Positions 37,199 to 46,110 of a DNA stretch of 64,000 bases are shown piece after piece. The number at the start of each line of letters is the position of its first letter. Position 1 is the first letter of the stretch. The DNA is from Winogradskyella psychrotolerans RS-3 (GTDB taxonomy: Bacteria; Bacteroidota; Bacteroidia; Flavobacteriales; Flavobacteriaceae), in NCBI RefSeq assembly GCF_000427335.1, contig NZ_ATMR01000091.1, positions 182,493 through 246,492 on the forward strand, written 5' to 3'. Under the pieces are notes generated by a model. It had not been told where the DNA came from, did no database searches, and saw only the letters and a list, made by a program, of their open reading frames with translations. A program made the position numbers and the translations under genes.

Positions 37199-38065
37199 AT
37201 TAAACGAACCGAAACCCATATTGTCCCTAAGCGCTCTACTTCTATTCGATTACAAGAATATGGTGTTGGAATTTTTGATGCATTTCCTACAAAATCTGCT
37301 CTAAAAAAAGCCTTAAAAAAAGATTTTATATCTGTAGATGGAATCATCGCAACGTCTGCTACATTTATAAAAGGTGGAGAATCTATTACATTATCTGTTC
37401 CTGAAAATATCAGTCAGAAGAAAAGATTAATCTTTAAGATCAAGGTGCTTTTTGAAGACGATTATCTAGCTGTCATTCATAAACCTGGTGGGATTTTAGT
37501 AAGTGGCAATCATTTTAAAACCATTACCAACGCTTTAGTTCAGAATTTAAAACGAAGTCCACTCGAGGATACAGCAAAACCACAACCTGTTCACCGTTTA
37601 GATTTTGCGACCACTGGCATTTTATTGGTTGGAAAAACAAGCAGTAGCATTCGTGCTTTAAATAAACTTTTTAAAGATAGAGCGATAAAAAAAACATACT
37701 ACGCGGTTACTATTGGAGGCATGAAACCTGAAGGCAGCATTACTACGGAGGTCGATGAAAAACCTTGTAAGTCTAACTACAAAGTTCATCAATCGGTTAC
37801 CTCTGAAAGATTTGGGCAGCTAAACCTCGTAGAACTAGAACCGTTTACAGGACGACGGCATCAATTAAGGAAACACTTATCTGGCATAGGAAATCCCATA
37901 CTGGGAGATAAAGATTATGGAAAGGAATCGCTTATTTTAAACGGAAAAGGATTGTATCTCCATGCCTATTCTTTAAAATTCACACACCCATTTACAGAAG
38001 AAGAACTTTATCTAAAAGATGAATTTCCTCAAAATTTTAAAAAGATATTTGATGTGTTACTGTAG
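37199..38065 (+). CDS. RluA-family pseudouridine synthase (start codon unclear)
   Basis: Makes pseudouridine in rRNA or tRNA. The catalytic core is complete: PQPVHRLDFATTGILLVGK contains the HRLD catalytic Asp, and FTGRRHQLRKHLSGIGNPILGDKDYG is conserved. Homologous sequence (TETHIVPKRSTSIRLQEYG, an S4-like region and VLFEDDYLAVIHKPGGILVSG) continues in frame upstream of the GTG at 37445, back to about 37205, with no ATG before the stop at 37172-37174. A rare ATT at 37199 is taken here as the left end; a lost or misread ATG is just as possible. Confidence 0.85.
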   Translation: MKRTETHIVPKRSTSIRLQEYGVGIFDAFPTKSALKKALKKDFISVDGIIATSATFIKGGESITLSVPENISQKKRLIFKIKVLFEDDYLAVIHKPGGILVSGNHFKTITNALVQNLKRSPLEDTAKPQPVHRLDFATTGILLVGKTSSSIRALNKLFKDRAIKKTYYAVTIGGMKPEGSITTEVDEKPCKSNYKVHQSVTSERFGQLNLVELEPFTGRRHQLRKHLSGIGNPILGDKDYGKESLILNGKGLYLHAYSLKFTHPFTEEELYLKDEFPQNFKKIFDVLL

Positions 38066-38143
38066 TTAAAACATCATCTAAATTGGAGTATATAATTTTA
38101 CAAAAACCATTTCTAACAAATTAATAAATGGTAAATTTAGACC

Positions 38144-39397
38144 TTAACGATTCTTAGCCTCAATCCATTTACTCATATATTTAGAGCTCTGCATAGATTG
38201 GTGCATAAATAATTGTCCTATAAAATTGTTTTCACGATGTGCATTTAGATTCGTAGACAATTCTACTATTTTGGATGTAAATGTGTTTTCAAAATCAGTT
38301 TTATTAAAACGTTGGTTTAAAACCACAAATCCATTTTGCTGCTTCTCTTGCCAAAGTTCGGCTTTGGTATAAAGTTCTACGGCTTTCTCGGCGAAAGTTT
38401 CAGGATTATCTGTTACAAAACCGTTTACTTCGACTTCGCTCAGCAACCGGTCTTTTAATTCAAACATCCCTTCTGCTGCAATGCATGTCATAACACAAGG
38501 TGTTCCGTTTTGCATCGCATCTACGAGTTTTCCTTTTAAGCCAGCACCAAAACGCAGAGATGCAAAACAAACTTTTGCGTTTTGCATGACCTCATTAACA
38601 TCTTCAGCAAAACCTTTTATCAAAAACCCTTCTTTAACGTTATTGAGTTGTGTTACTTTTTGTGATTCATAAGATCCATAAATATGAAGTTCTGCTTTTG
38701 GTAATTGTTTCCTTACTAATGGCCAAATCGTTTGCTTTAAATACAACACCGCATCATAATTTGGAGCATGCAGAAAATTACCAATCGTTACAAAATGTTG
38801 TCTTTCTTCAAAAGTTGGTAATTGTTTTATTTCAACTTTAGAAATAGGATCTAATAAAAATGGTAAATAATAGAGTAAGTTTTTATCGATTTTAAACTGA
38901 TTGGTTAAAATATCTATTTCAACTTCTGATATTATTAAGCTCAGATCGCATCGATATATACTTGCAATTTCGCGTTTGGTAGTATCGTTTTGCAAATGAG
39001 ATATACTAACAGTTTCATTTTGTTTTAGAGCGACTTCCCTAGCCTTTCGTAAACCATGAAAATCTTCAGTATCTAAAACACGAATTGCATTAGGACATTG
39101 CTCAGCAACACGCCAGCCATATTGCTCTTCGGACATAAACCGATCAAACAAAACAACATTTGGTCTCAAGTCTTTTACAAAGTCATCAAAGGACGAATCA
39201 TTTAAAAGGATTGGTTTCGTTTCAACATTTATAGTATTTAAATCGAAGGTATTGTTAGACGTTTTGGCTGCAGAAGAAAACGTGACTTCAAATCCTTGAT
39301 TTTGAAATTGTAAGATCAACTGAAGAATGCGTGTTCCTGCTGCAGAACTTTTGGGCTCTGGCCAAACAAAACCGATAACTAATAATTTTTTAGTCAT
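38144..39397 (-). CDS. Glycosyltransferase, GT-B fold (group 1 type)
   Basis: A 417-residue cytoplasmic enzyme that presumably moves a sugar from an activated donor. The N-terminal half begins LLVIGFVWPEPKSSAAGTRI, a typical acceptor-binding loop, and the C-terminal half has the donor-site region (FVTIGNFLHAPNYDAV, GFAEDVNEVMQNAKVCFASLRFGAGLKGKLVDAM, NGTPCVMTCIAAEGM). No capsule or LPS cluster surrounds it, so the product is unknown. It is convergent with the rluA-type gene; a weak ACCATTT/AAATGGT stem at 38106-38132 lies between. Confidence 0.88.
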   Translation of the reverse strand: MTKKLLVIGFVWPEPKSSAAGTRILQLILQFQNQGFEVTFSSAAKTSNNTFDLNTINVETKPILLNDSSFDDFVKDLRPNVVLFDRFMSEEQYGWRVAEQCPNAIRVLDTEDFHGLRKAREVALKQNETVSISHLQNDTTKREIASIYRCDLSLIISEVEIDILTNQFKIDKNLLYYLPFLLDPISKVEIKQLPTFEERQHFVTIGNFLHAPNYDAVLYLKQTIWPLVRKQLPKAELHIYGSYESQKVTQLNNVKEGFLIKGFAEDVNEVMQNAKVCFASLRFGAGLKGKLVDAMQNGTPCVMTCIAAEGMFELKDRLLSEVEVNGFVTDNPETFAEKAVELYTKAELWQEKQQNGFVVLNQRFNKTDFENTFTSKIVELSTNLNAHRENNFIGQLFMHQSMQSSKYMSKWIEAKNR

Positions 39398-39445
39398 GAA
39401 TTAATTATAAAATCCTAATAAGACTGCTTTGGAATTTGGATTTAT

Positions 39446-39918
39446 TTACTGAGGTTCTTTTAGAAATACATATTTTAAACGAACTGTATTTGCCCAAGTA
39501 ACAACAGATTCAATTTGCGCTGCTGACAATTTAGCTTCTCCATGTGTCCAAGTATAGCTGTCTAACGGCATTTCTTTATCCTCAACCATTTCAATTAATT
39601 CATCGAGTTTATGGTCTTTTTCTTATCGGAATAATCGCTCCATTTAGACATGTCGAAATGTTTTTTTCCATCTTTTACATGATCTGCCAACCAATAATTT
39701 ACAGGAGTAATGTTATTATACCAAGGATAACGCGTGCTATCGCTATGACAATCTAAACAGGCATTTTTCAGAATCATTTTAACATCTTCCGGTGGATTGG
39801 TATCCGTAAAAAAAGTATCTACCGAAGTTATATCTCCATCATTTTTATCAGGTCCAAAAAATTGAGCAACGACAAATACTATTAAAAGTAACAAGCCTAT
39901 TTTTTTTATAATCTTCAT
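39446..39918 (-). CDS. Haem-binding domain protein, cytochrome-like (frameshifted in this sequence)
   Basis: Exported small protein with an N-terminal signal anchor (KKIGLLLLIVFVVAQFF) and a CLDCHSDSTRYPWY haem-attachment motif (CxxCH), typical of the haem_bd family (DUF1924-like). The first frame stops after SDYSDKKKTINSMN. One added base in the T5 run (39617-39621, plus strand) yields KKDHKLDELIEMVEDKEMPLDSYTWTHGEAKLS and a normal C-terminus ending at 39446-39448, 157 residues in total. It probably carries one c-type haem in the periplasm; its redox partner is unknown. Confidence 0.85.
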
Positions 39919-39958
39919 TTTTGATTAATTTTAAAGCTCTAAATTAATCAATTTTCAA

Positions 39959-40525
39959 TTGACCAGAGCAGAACTCTATAAGGAATTAAATTACGTTAAC
40001 CATTCGCGAGAAATGCGATTGAAGTATGCCAATCTCGTTATTGACAATCCGGAATTGATTGCACCACTTTTAGACATTCTTTTTGATGTGGATGATAAAA
40101 TTTCGTGCAGAGCGGCTTGGGTTTTTGAATTTATGTGCGGAGAAAATCTCGATGCTATTATTCCACATCTCGATACCTTTACCGCAAACATTTCAAAAGT
40201 ACATTTAGATCCGGCTGTGAGGCCAATCGCTAAGATTTGCGAATACTTAACCAAAGCTCATTATTCTAAAACAGAAAATCTGATAAAAAAAGAACTGTCT
40301 GAACCCCATAAAGAAAGAATTATAGAAGCTTGTTTTGATTGGATGATTAATGACGAAAAAATTGCACCAAAAGCCTATAGCATGAATAGTTTATATCTTT
40401 TAGGAACTGAGTATGATTGGATTCACCCAGAGCTCGTTATTATTTTAGAACGCGATTATGAGATGCAAAGTTCCGGATTTAAAGCTAGAGCGAAGCATAT
40501 TCTGAAGAGGATAAAGAATAGTTAG
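39959..40525 (+). CDS. HEAT-like helical protein upstream of purB
   Basis: A 188-residue all-helical protein (ELYKELNYVNHSREMRLKYANLVI, DDKISCRAAWVFEFMCGENL, HLDPAVRPIAKICEYLTKAHY) with helix-turn-helix pairs resembling HEAT/ARM repeats. It is regularly found next to purB in Flavobacteriia and is sometimes mislabelled adenylosuccinate lyase, although it has none of that enzyme's motifs. No ATG fits the start: TTG at 39959 is used here, and ATC or ATT codons slightly upstream are alternatives. Function unknown. Confidence 0.75.
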   Translation: MTRAELYKELNYVNHSREMRLKYANLVIDNPELIAPLLDILFDVDDKISCRAAWVFEFMCGENLDAIIPHLDTFTANISKVHLDPAVRPIAKICEYLTKAHYSKTENLIKKELSEPHKERIIEACFDWMINDEKIAPKAYSMNSLYLLGTEYDWIHPELVIILERDYEMQSSGFKARAKHILKRIKNS

Positions 40526-40561
40526 AAGTTGGAAGCTTAGATTTAGAAAATATCCTAAAAA

Positions 40562-40589
40562 CTTCGTGCTTCGTGCTTCAAACTTCAAA
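40562..40589 (+). repeat. Four 7-bp tandem repeats in the purB upstream region
   Basis: CTTCGTG CTTCGTG CTTCAAA CTTCAAA run without gaps from 40562 to 40589, followed by a related CTTACTTCC. A -7-like TATATTTG at 40600-40607 comes right after, 24 bp before the purB ATG. Confidence 0.6.
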
Positions 40590-40630
40590 CTTACTTCCTT
40601 ATATTTGAAGCTTCAAAAAAACCAACATAA

Positions 40631-41973
40631 ATGGCACTTTCACCTCTTAATGCAATTTCACCAATCGATGGTAGATACCGATCTAAAATTGAAGCTTTAG
40701 GCAATTATTTCTCAGAAGAAGCACTGATAAAATACCGAGTTCTAGTAGAGATTGAATATTTTATTGCTTTATGTGAATTACCACTACCACAATTAGAATC
40801 TGTTTCTAATTCTGTTTTTGAAGATTTAAGAGCTATTTATACAAATTTTACGGCTGTTGATGCTTCTGCAATTAAAGAGATTGAAAAAGTTACCAATCAC
40901 GATGTAAAAGCCGTTGAGTATTTTTTAAAAGATAAATTTGATGCTTTAGAGTTATCAGCGTACAAAGAATTTATTCACTTTGGATTAACCTCTCAAGACA
41001 TCAATAACACTGCAATTCCTTTAAGTATTAAGGAGGCGATGAATGATGTTTACGTTCCTGAATATTTGGTGTTATTAGAAAAAATTGAAGGCTTAGCAAA
41101 AGATTGGGCACATATCCCAATGTTAGCAAGAACCCATGGTCAACCAGCGTCACCTACACGATTAGGGAAAGAAATTGAAGTTTTTGCTGTGCGATTAAAA
41201 GAGCAATTCAATTTATTAAACGATGTGCCAAGTGCTGCTAAATTTGGTGGTGCAACAGGAAACTTCAACGCTCACAAAGTAGCTTATCCTAATATCGATT
41301 GGAAAGCTTTTGGAACTAAGTTTGTTCAAGAAAAATTGGGCTTACATCACTCGTTTCCGACAACACAAATAGAACATTACGATCATGTTGCTGCTTTATT
41401 TGATGGCTTAAAGCGTATTAATACTATTATCATCGACTTGGATAGAGATATTTGGACCTATGTTTCGATGGATTATTTTAAACAAAAATTAAAGCTGGTG
41501 AAGTAGGAAGTTCTGCAATGCCACACAAAGTAAATCCAATTGATTTTGAAAATAGTGAAGGAAATTTAGGAATCGCAAATGCTATTTTTGAGCATCTATC
41601 AGCGAAATTACCATTGTCTAGATTACAACGTGATTTAACGGATAGTACAGTTTTAAGAAATGTAGGTGTCCCTTTTGGACATACATTAATTGCTTTTAAA
41701 TCTACAGTTAAAGGTTTAGGAAAGTTATTATTAAACGAACCAAAGTTTGCTCAAGATTTAGAGAATAACTGGGCTGTGGTTGCAGAAGCTATTCAAACCA
41801 TCTTAAGACGCGAAAGTTATCCTAATCCTTACGAAGCGTTAAAAGGACTTACAAGAACTAATGAAGCCATAACCCAAACGTCTATTTCAAATTTTATTGA
41901 TACCTTAGAGGTTTCTGATGCTATTAAATCGGAATTAAAAGCCATTACACCAAGTAATTATACTGGAATCTAA
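40631..41973 (+). CDS. purB: Adenylosuccinate lyase (frameshifted in this sequence)
   Basis: Cleaves adenylosuccinate to AMP and SAICAR to AICAR, both releasing fumarate, in purine synthesis. The first frame (40631-41506) begins MALSPLNAISPIDGRYRSK and has the catalytic-His regions TNHDVKAVEYFL, FGLTSQDINNTA and MLARTHGQPASPTRLG. The frame breaks at the A5 run 41484-41488. One added A gives QKIKAGEVGSSAMPHKVNPIDFEN, the fumarate-lyase signature with the flexible-loop Ser, running to 41973. Repaired length is 447 residues, the normal size. Losing this essential-pathway signature is unlikely, so a sequencing error is favoured. Confidence 0.95.
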
Positions 41974-41984
41974 TTTTAAAACTT

Positions 41985-42212
41985 GTGAAAATATCACCAT
42001 TATCAACAGACGCTGTAGCCTTAGTTTGCGTAACGCTTATAACCTTCGGTGTATTTATAGCTGGTTTATTAGATGTGCTCGATTATATAATTATAAAGGG
42101 AGTTCTATTCTTAGGGTTTGGAATCATGCTTGTTTTTACGATTAGCTGTGCCTTAAAAAATGATAGAAAAGAAAATCGCCTTGAAGATACTCCTCAAGAC
42201 GATTCACATTAA
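41985..42212 (+). CDS. Small two-helix membrane protein downstream of purB
   Basis: A 75-residue protein starting at a GTG 11 bp after the purB stop. Two hydrophobic helices (residues about 9-28 and 35-55) are followed by a hydrophilic acidic tail (NDRKENRLEDTPQDDSH). No family is recognised. It is probably co-transcribed with purB. Confidence 0.55.
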   Translation: MKISPLSTDAVALVCVTLITFGVFIAGLLDVLDYIIIKGVLFLGFGIMLVFTISCALKNDRKENRLEDTPQDDSH

Positions 42213-42233
42213 CATTTAAATAAAATTGTCAGT

Positions 42234-42779
42234 TTATTTAAAAAAATCGGTTAACCCTTTTAATTGTTCCTCGTCAAAATTGGCTTTTTCTAAAACGGAA
42301 CCTAAAGACATTAATTTACTTGCATTCATATCATCACCTAAAACTCTGGCGATTATAAAGCCTTTATTTTTAGCATGTCCAAAGATGATAAGTTCATCAA
42401 TGTTATCTATATCTCCTAAAAATTTTACCACAAATTTTCCATCTACAGCATTACCTCCACGCATTAACTCTTCGTATTTAGGATCCTTAAGAATGGTATT
42501 AACCTTTTCTAATTCTAATTTGTAGTTTGCAGCTTCTGTATCTTCTTTCATAAACGTTAATACATTCAACTTATCTACAGAATCGTAAGCTTCTTTCTGT
42601 TCTTCGGTCAAGTCAACTTTTTCAACATTGACAAAACTTGTGGGTACATCAAACGAAGCAAAACCTGGTTCTAATTCGTTATCTACATAATAGGTTTGTA
42701 ATGTAGGCCCTTGATTACAGCTTGTAAAAACTGTAACCAAAAGCAACATTACTATTGATTTTTTGATTGATTGTGTCAT
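42234..42779 (-). CDS. DUF4252 lipoprotein (second copy)
   Basis: A 181-residue lipoprotein (lipobox VFTSC near residue 21) ending in LMSLGSVLEKANFDEEQLKGLTDFFK. The domain is the DUF4252 type seen behind ECF sigma factors in Bacteroidota. It ends 22 bp from the convergent small membrane gene and begins 10 bp after the first DUF4252 gene, so it is the last gene of the sigma-factor operon. Its role is unknown; a cell-envelope stress function is possible from context. Confidence 0.85.
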   Translation of the reverse strand: MTQSIKKSIVMLLLVTVFTSCNQGPTLQTYYVDNELEPGFASFDVPTSFVNVEKVDLTEEQKEAYDSVDKLNVLTFMKEDTEAANYKLELEKVNTILKDPKYEELMRGGNAVDGKFVVKFLGDIDNIDELIIFGHAKNKGFIIARVLGDDMNASKLMSLGSVLEKANFDEEQLKGLTDFFK

Positions 42780-42789
42780 GAATTTATAT

Positions 42790-43392
42790 TTATTGTTTTT
42801 TCTCTCCAGCTTTCTTCAACTGATCTCCACCTGGAATATCCATTTTACTGGTAATCTTAGAGACTTGTCTTAAGTCTATTTCTCCTGTTAACGAAATAAC
42901 TATGGTCTCAAATTTAAAATCTTTACCATTTATTTTTATATCTTCTCCATCGACAAGTTCATTCATGCCAGTCATAAACATAACTAACTCTTTAACATGG
43001 TTTTCGTCTTTTCCTTCCTTTACATAAAACTTAACATTTTTATCACCATCTTTAAATCGCATTAATTCATCTAGTTTAGAAGATTTAATATAATTGGTCA
43101 CTGTATTTGTTATGTCTTTCGAGGTAACTTCATCACCTGCCGTAAACACCTTAAGTCCTGTAATATTGTTAACCATATTTACATATTCTTTGTCCTTAGA
43201 ATCTTCGACATTCATTCCCATGGTTGCCAACATTCTGAACATTTTTTGATTTAAAATGAAAGAAGTTACGTTTTCTTTGTCTTCTAATTTATCTATTGCA
43301 TTCTGCCCAAACGACACCATTGACGTTAGCATAAGTGCTACAATTAAAATGGTCGTTTTACCCATGTTTAAGTATTTATTATAATTTTTCAT
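42790..43392 (-). CDS. DUF4252 exported protein (first copy)
   Basis: A 200-residue protein with a signal peptide (ILIVALMLTSMVSFGQ); the start at the tenth codon (43365, MGKTTILIV) is as likely as 43392. The DUF4252 body (LDELMRFKDGDKNVKFYVKEGKD, VISLTGEIDLRQVSKITSKMDIPGG) is paralogous to the next gene. It lies in the ECF-sigma operon, 26 bp after the putative anti-sigma gene. Confidence 0.85.
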   Translation of the reverse strand: MKNYNKYLNMGKTTILIVALMLTSMVSFGQNAIDKLEDKENVTSFILNQKMFRMLATMGMNVEDSKDKEYVNMVNNITGLKVFTAGDEVTSKDITNTVTNYIKSSKLDELMRFKDGDKNVKFYVKEGKDENHVKELVMFMTGMNELVDGEDIKINGKDFKFETIVISLTGEIDLRQVSKITSKMDIPGGDQLKKAGEKKQ

Positions 43393-43418
43393 AATTTTTA
43401 ATTTTAAGAATTGTTGTT

Positions 43419-43910
43419 TTAATTTTTTAATAATTTGTTTGTTGTATTTCCAAAAACGGTAATATAATTTGCTTTTTCGAGGCCTACATTTAGGTTGTCT
43501 CCCGCTAAATCGAGTGCAGATAACCCAAGCATGCCTTCGTTTAAATTAGCAGAAATTAAAGAGAGTACTTGTTTGGTCTCTAAATATAATTTCTGTTCTT
43601 CTGGCGAATAATCCGCTAGAGTTTTTGGTTCGTTATTCCAATTCGGAATAAAGAAACCAATCATAAGAACGGCAACAGCTGCGACAGAAATCCATTGATA
43701 CAATTTTGTTTTCTTAGTGTTTAATGGAACGTCTTTGGTATACTGCTCTTTTTGTGATAGCGAAAAGTATTGAAACATAGGCTTGTAATGCTCTAAATGA
43801 GGTGCCACATTATCCCCGTTGAAGTACGATTTTAACTGCGCTTCTTCATGCAGAGATGTTTCTGCATTATGATACTTTTCTATTAATTTTTCTATATTAT
43901 TTAATACCAT
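43419..43910 (-). CDS. Putative membrane-anchored anti-sigma factor
   Basis: A 163-residue protein with a soluble N-terminal part (LIEKYHNAETSLHEEAQLKSYF), one transmembrane helix near residues 74-92 (WISVAAVAVLMIGFFI) and an outside C-terminal domain. This layout, together with a 14-nt overlap with the ECF sigma gene just upstream, suggests it holds the sigma factor at the membrane. It lacks a clear zinc-binding anti-sigma motif, so the assignment rests on topology and context. Confidence 0.7.
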   Translation of the reverse strand: MVLNNIEKLIEKYHNAETSLHEEAQLKSYFNGDNVAPHLEHYKPMFQYFSLSQKEQYTKDVPLNTKKTKLYQWISVAAVAVLMIGFFIPNWNNEPKTLADYSPEEQKLYLETKQVLSLISANLNEGMLGLSALDLAGDNLNVGLEKANYITVFGNTTNKLLKN

Positions 43911-44406
43911 GTTGATGTGTATTAGTTAATTTTTCTCGTATTGTTTTTCGTGCTCTCGATAGATTTACTCTAATCGCTGTTTCATTCATATCTAACATTT
44001 TAGCGATTTCTTCATAATCATATTCCTCAATATCTCTTAATTGCACTATTATTTTTTGTTGTTCTGGTAGGTCTTCCATTATTTTAGACACCCAATCCAC
44101 ACTATCTTTTGCTTCAACCTGATGTTGTAATGACGAATTGTTATCCGTATAATTACTATGAACAATTTTTAAATTAGACGCTTGTTTCGATTTTAATCTA
44201 TCTAAGCAAAAGTTTTTCGTCATCGTCATTGAAAACGCTTCTACATTTTTATAGTCCCCAATCTTTTTGTTATTCTTCCATAATTTCAAAAGTATTTCTT
44301 GCGTGGCATCTTCTGCTTCTTCACGAGATACCAGTAATCGTTTTGCTAAACGAAAGACTTTATCCTTAAATGGCATTACTAAGCTTACAAAATCTGCTTG
44401 CTTCAT
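43897..44406 (-). CDS. ECF-type RNA polymerase sigma factor
   Basis: A sigma-70 family member with only regions 2 and 4. Region 2 (VMPFKDKVFRLAKRLLVSREEAEDATQEILLKLW) and region 4 (LPEQQKIIVQLRDIEEYDYEEIAKML, DMNETAIRVNLSRARKTIREKL) are complete. The start is placed at 44406 (MKQADFVSL, 169 residues): an upstream ATG at 44451 would lie at or before the transcript start predicted from the ECF-like promoter at 44458-44482. The operon continues with anti-sigma and two DUF4252 genes. It overlaps the anti-sigma gene by 14 nt. Confidence 0.92.
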   Translation of the reverse strand: MKQADFVSLVMPFKDKVFRLAKRLLVSREEAEDATQEILLKLWKNNKKIGDYKNVEAFSMTMTKNFCLDRLKSKQASNLKIVHSNYTDNNSSLQHQVEAKDSVDWVSKIMEDLPEQQKIIVQLRDIEEYDYEEIAKMLDMNETAIRVNLSRARKTIREKLTNTHQHGIK

Positions 44407-44457
44407 TACTTTTTTGGTTGGTTGGTAAAGTCGGTTATTATTCGCCTTCATTATTAC

Positions 44458-44482
44458 GACGATACACTTTATGTTTTGTTAC
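44458..44482 (-). promoter_or_regulatory. ECF-type promoter of the sigma operon (autoregulatory)
   Basis: On the minus strand GTAAC (44482-44478) and CGTC (44461-44458) are separated by 16 bp. Bacteroidota ECF promoters known to me have an AAC -35 and a CGTC -10. The placement just upstream of the sigma gene suggests autoregulation. Confidence 0.55.
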
Positions 44483-44497
44483 AAAGATTTCTTTTTT

Positions 44498-44511
44498 TTA
44501 CAATATTGTAA
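44498..44511. promoter_or_regulatory. Perfect 14-bp palindrome between divergent genes
   Basis: TTACAATATTGTAA is fully palindromic and lies between the ECF sigma promoter (16 bp away) and the S41 protease start (44575). It may be an operator for a dimeric regulator. Confidence 0.4.
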
Positions 44512-44574
44512 GTAAATTTAGAGTTTTACACTAAGAGATAAGACATTGCTACTTATTAAAAAGAAAAATATACT

Positions 44575-46008
44575 ATGAAAACTATTAAGATTCTACTACT
44601 AACTTGTGTTGCTATGTTTGCATTGACAAGTTGTTTTGAAGATATGGATGATAATATTATACCATCTTCTACATTAAACATTAATGATTTTGTTTGGCGA
44701 GGAATGAATATTGTGTATTTATATAAGTCTGAAGTCCCCGATTTAGCCGATAGCAGGTTTATTTCTGATGAAGATTACACTAACTATTTAACGGGATTTA
44801 ATAGTCCTGAAGATTTATTTGAATCCTTAATATACGATCCAGATACTGTTGATCGGTTTAGTAGAATCTACGAGAACTATTTTGATTTGCAAAATCAACA
44901 GTCTGGTACAACTTTAACTAATGGTTTAGAATTTAACTTCTACCGTGTACCCGGAAGTAGTACTGAAGTCTTCGGAGTCATTACTTTAGTATTGAATAAT
45001 AGTGTCGCGGATAATGTGGGTGTAAAACGCGGACAAATTATCAGAGCTGTTAACAACACCAACCTTACGGACTCTAACTACATTAATTTAGTTTATGGAC
45101 AAAATTCTAACACCTTAAATTTTGCGACCTACAATGATAGTGGCACACCCGACACAGCAGATGATACGTTCGAATTAAATGGAGAAAGTGCAGATTTAAC
45201 TAAGGTAACATATACCGAAAACCCAATACATGTTTCAGAGGTTTTAAATGTTAATAACGTCAATATTGGCTACTTAATGTATAATGGTTTTAATCAAAAC
45301 TTTGATAGCGATTTAAATAATGCTTTTGGAGAATTTAAGTCTGCAGGCGTAACGGAATTAGTTCTCGATTTACGTTACAATGGAGGAGGTTCTGTACAAA
45401 CAGCTGCCTATTTAGGAAGTATGGTTACTGGGCAGTTTAATGGAGAGATTTATTCAAAGTTATTTTACAATGAAAATTTAAGCAGCAACGATCGGAACTA
45501 TTTATTTACCCACTCTATCGAAAATATTGGTGCAATTAACAGCCTCAATTTATCTAAAGTATATGTATTAACTACCAATAGAAGAACAGCTTCTGCTAGC
45601 GAATTAATTATTAATAGTTTAAAACCTTATATCGAAGTCGTAGTTATTGGCGAAAATACCGTGGGAAAAACGCAAGCCTCACGAACAATTTACGATTCAC
45701 CTGACTTTTCTTTCGAAAATGTAAACCAAGGTCATACGTACGCAATGCAACCTTTAATTGCAAATTCTACTAATGTAAATGATTTACTAGTGCCAACAAA
45801 CGGAATTATTCCTGATATAGCTATTAGTGAAGCCTTTAATACCCTAGGAATATTAGGAGATATAAACGAACCGCTTTTGGCTGAAGCTATCGCGCAAATA
45901 ACAACAACTGACCGACCTGCAAACCGATCTCTTGTTAACGAAAATCTTCAATTAATAGAAATCGCAAAACCAATTTCTGCTTTAGAACAGGATATGTATA
46001 TTGATTAA
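44575..46008 (+). CDS. S41-family (C-terminal processing type) protease lipoprotein
   Basis: A 477-residue lipoprotein (lipobox near LTSC, residues 18-21). An N-terminal helical region, a PDZ-like segment (FGVITLVLNNSVADNVGVKRGQIIRAV) and the tail-specific-protease core follow (VTELVLDLRYNGGGSVQTAAYLGSM, then RTASASELIINSL with the nucleophilic Ser and TVGKTQASR with the Lys-containing loop). It degrades or processes periplasmic or surface proteins; substrates are unknown. Divergent from the sigma operon. Terminator at 46027-46066. Confidence 0.9.
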   Translation: MKTIKILLLTCVAMFALTSCFEDMDDNIIPSSTLNINDFVWRGMNIVYLYKSEVPDLADSRFISDEDYTNYLTGFNSPEDLFESLIYDPDTVDRFSRIYENYFDLQNQQSGTTLTNGLEFNFYRVPGSSTEVFGVITLVLNNSVADNVGVKRGQIIRAVNNTNLTDSNYINLVYGQNSNTLNFATYNDSGTPDTADDTFELNGESADLTKVTYTENPIHVSEVLNVNNVNIGYLMYNGFNQNFDSDLNNAFGEFKSAGVTELVLDLRYNGGGSVQTAAYLGSMVTGQFNGEIYSKLFYNENLSSNDRNYLFTHSIENIGAINSLNLSKVYVLTTNRRTASASELIINSLKPYIEVVVIGENTVGKTQASRTIYDSPDFSFENVNQGHTYAMQPLIANSTNVNDLLVPTNGIIPDIAISEAFNTLGILGDINEPLLAEAIAQITTTDRPANRSLVNENLQLIEIAKPISALEQDMYID

Positions 46009-46026
46009 GTTATTCAACAAAAAATT

Positions 46027-46066
46027 AAAGCCCCTTTTTACAATTTGTAGAAAGCGGCTTTTTTTT
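46027..46066 (+). terminator. Terminator of the S41 protease gene
   Basis: AAAGCC (46027-46032) pairs with GGCTTT (46056-46061), and an inner 8-bp stem with one wobble (46034-46041 with 46047-46054) closes a 5-nt loop; a T tract follows. Confidence 0.8.
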
Positions 46067-46110
46067 GATTCAAAAAGAAACAGACGTAACGATTAAAGTC
46101 CTGTTTATAG

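Noticed and set aside
39959..40525. Annotation of the HEAT-like gene as adenylosuccinate lyase
   Set aside because: None of the lyase motifs is present; the true purB follows at 40631.
41484..41518. Programmed frameshift in purB
   Set aside because: The site is a simple A run without the slippery heptamer and downstream structure, and the same type of break occurs in many unrelated genes here.
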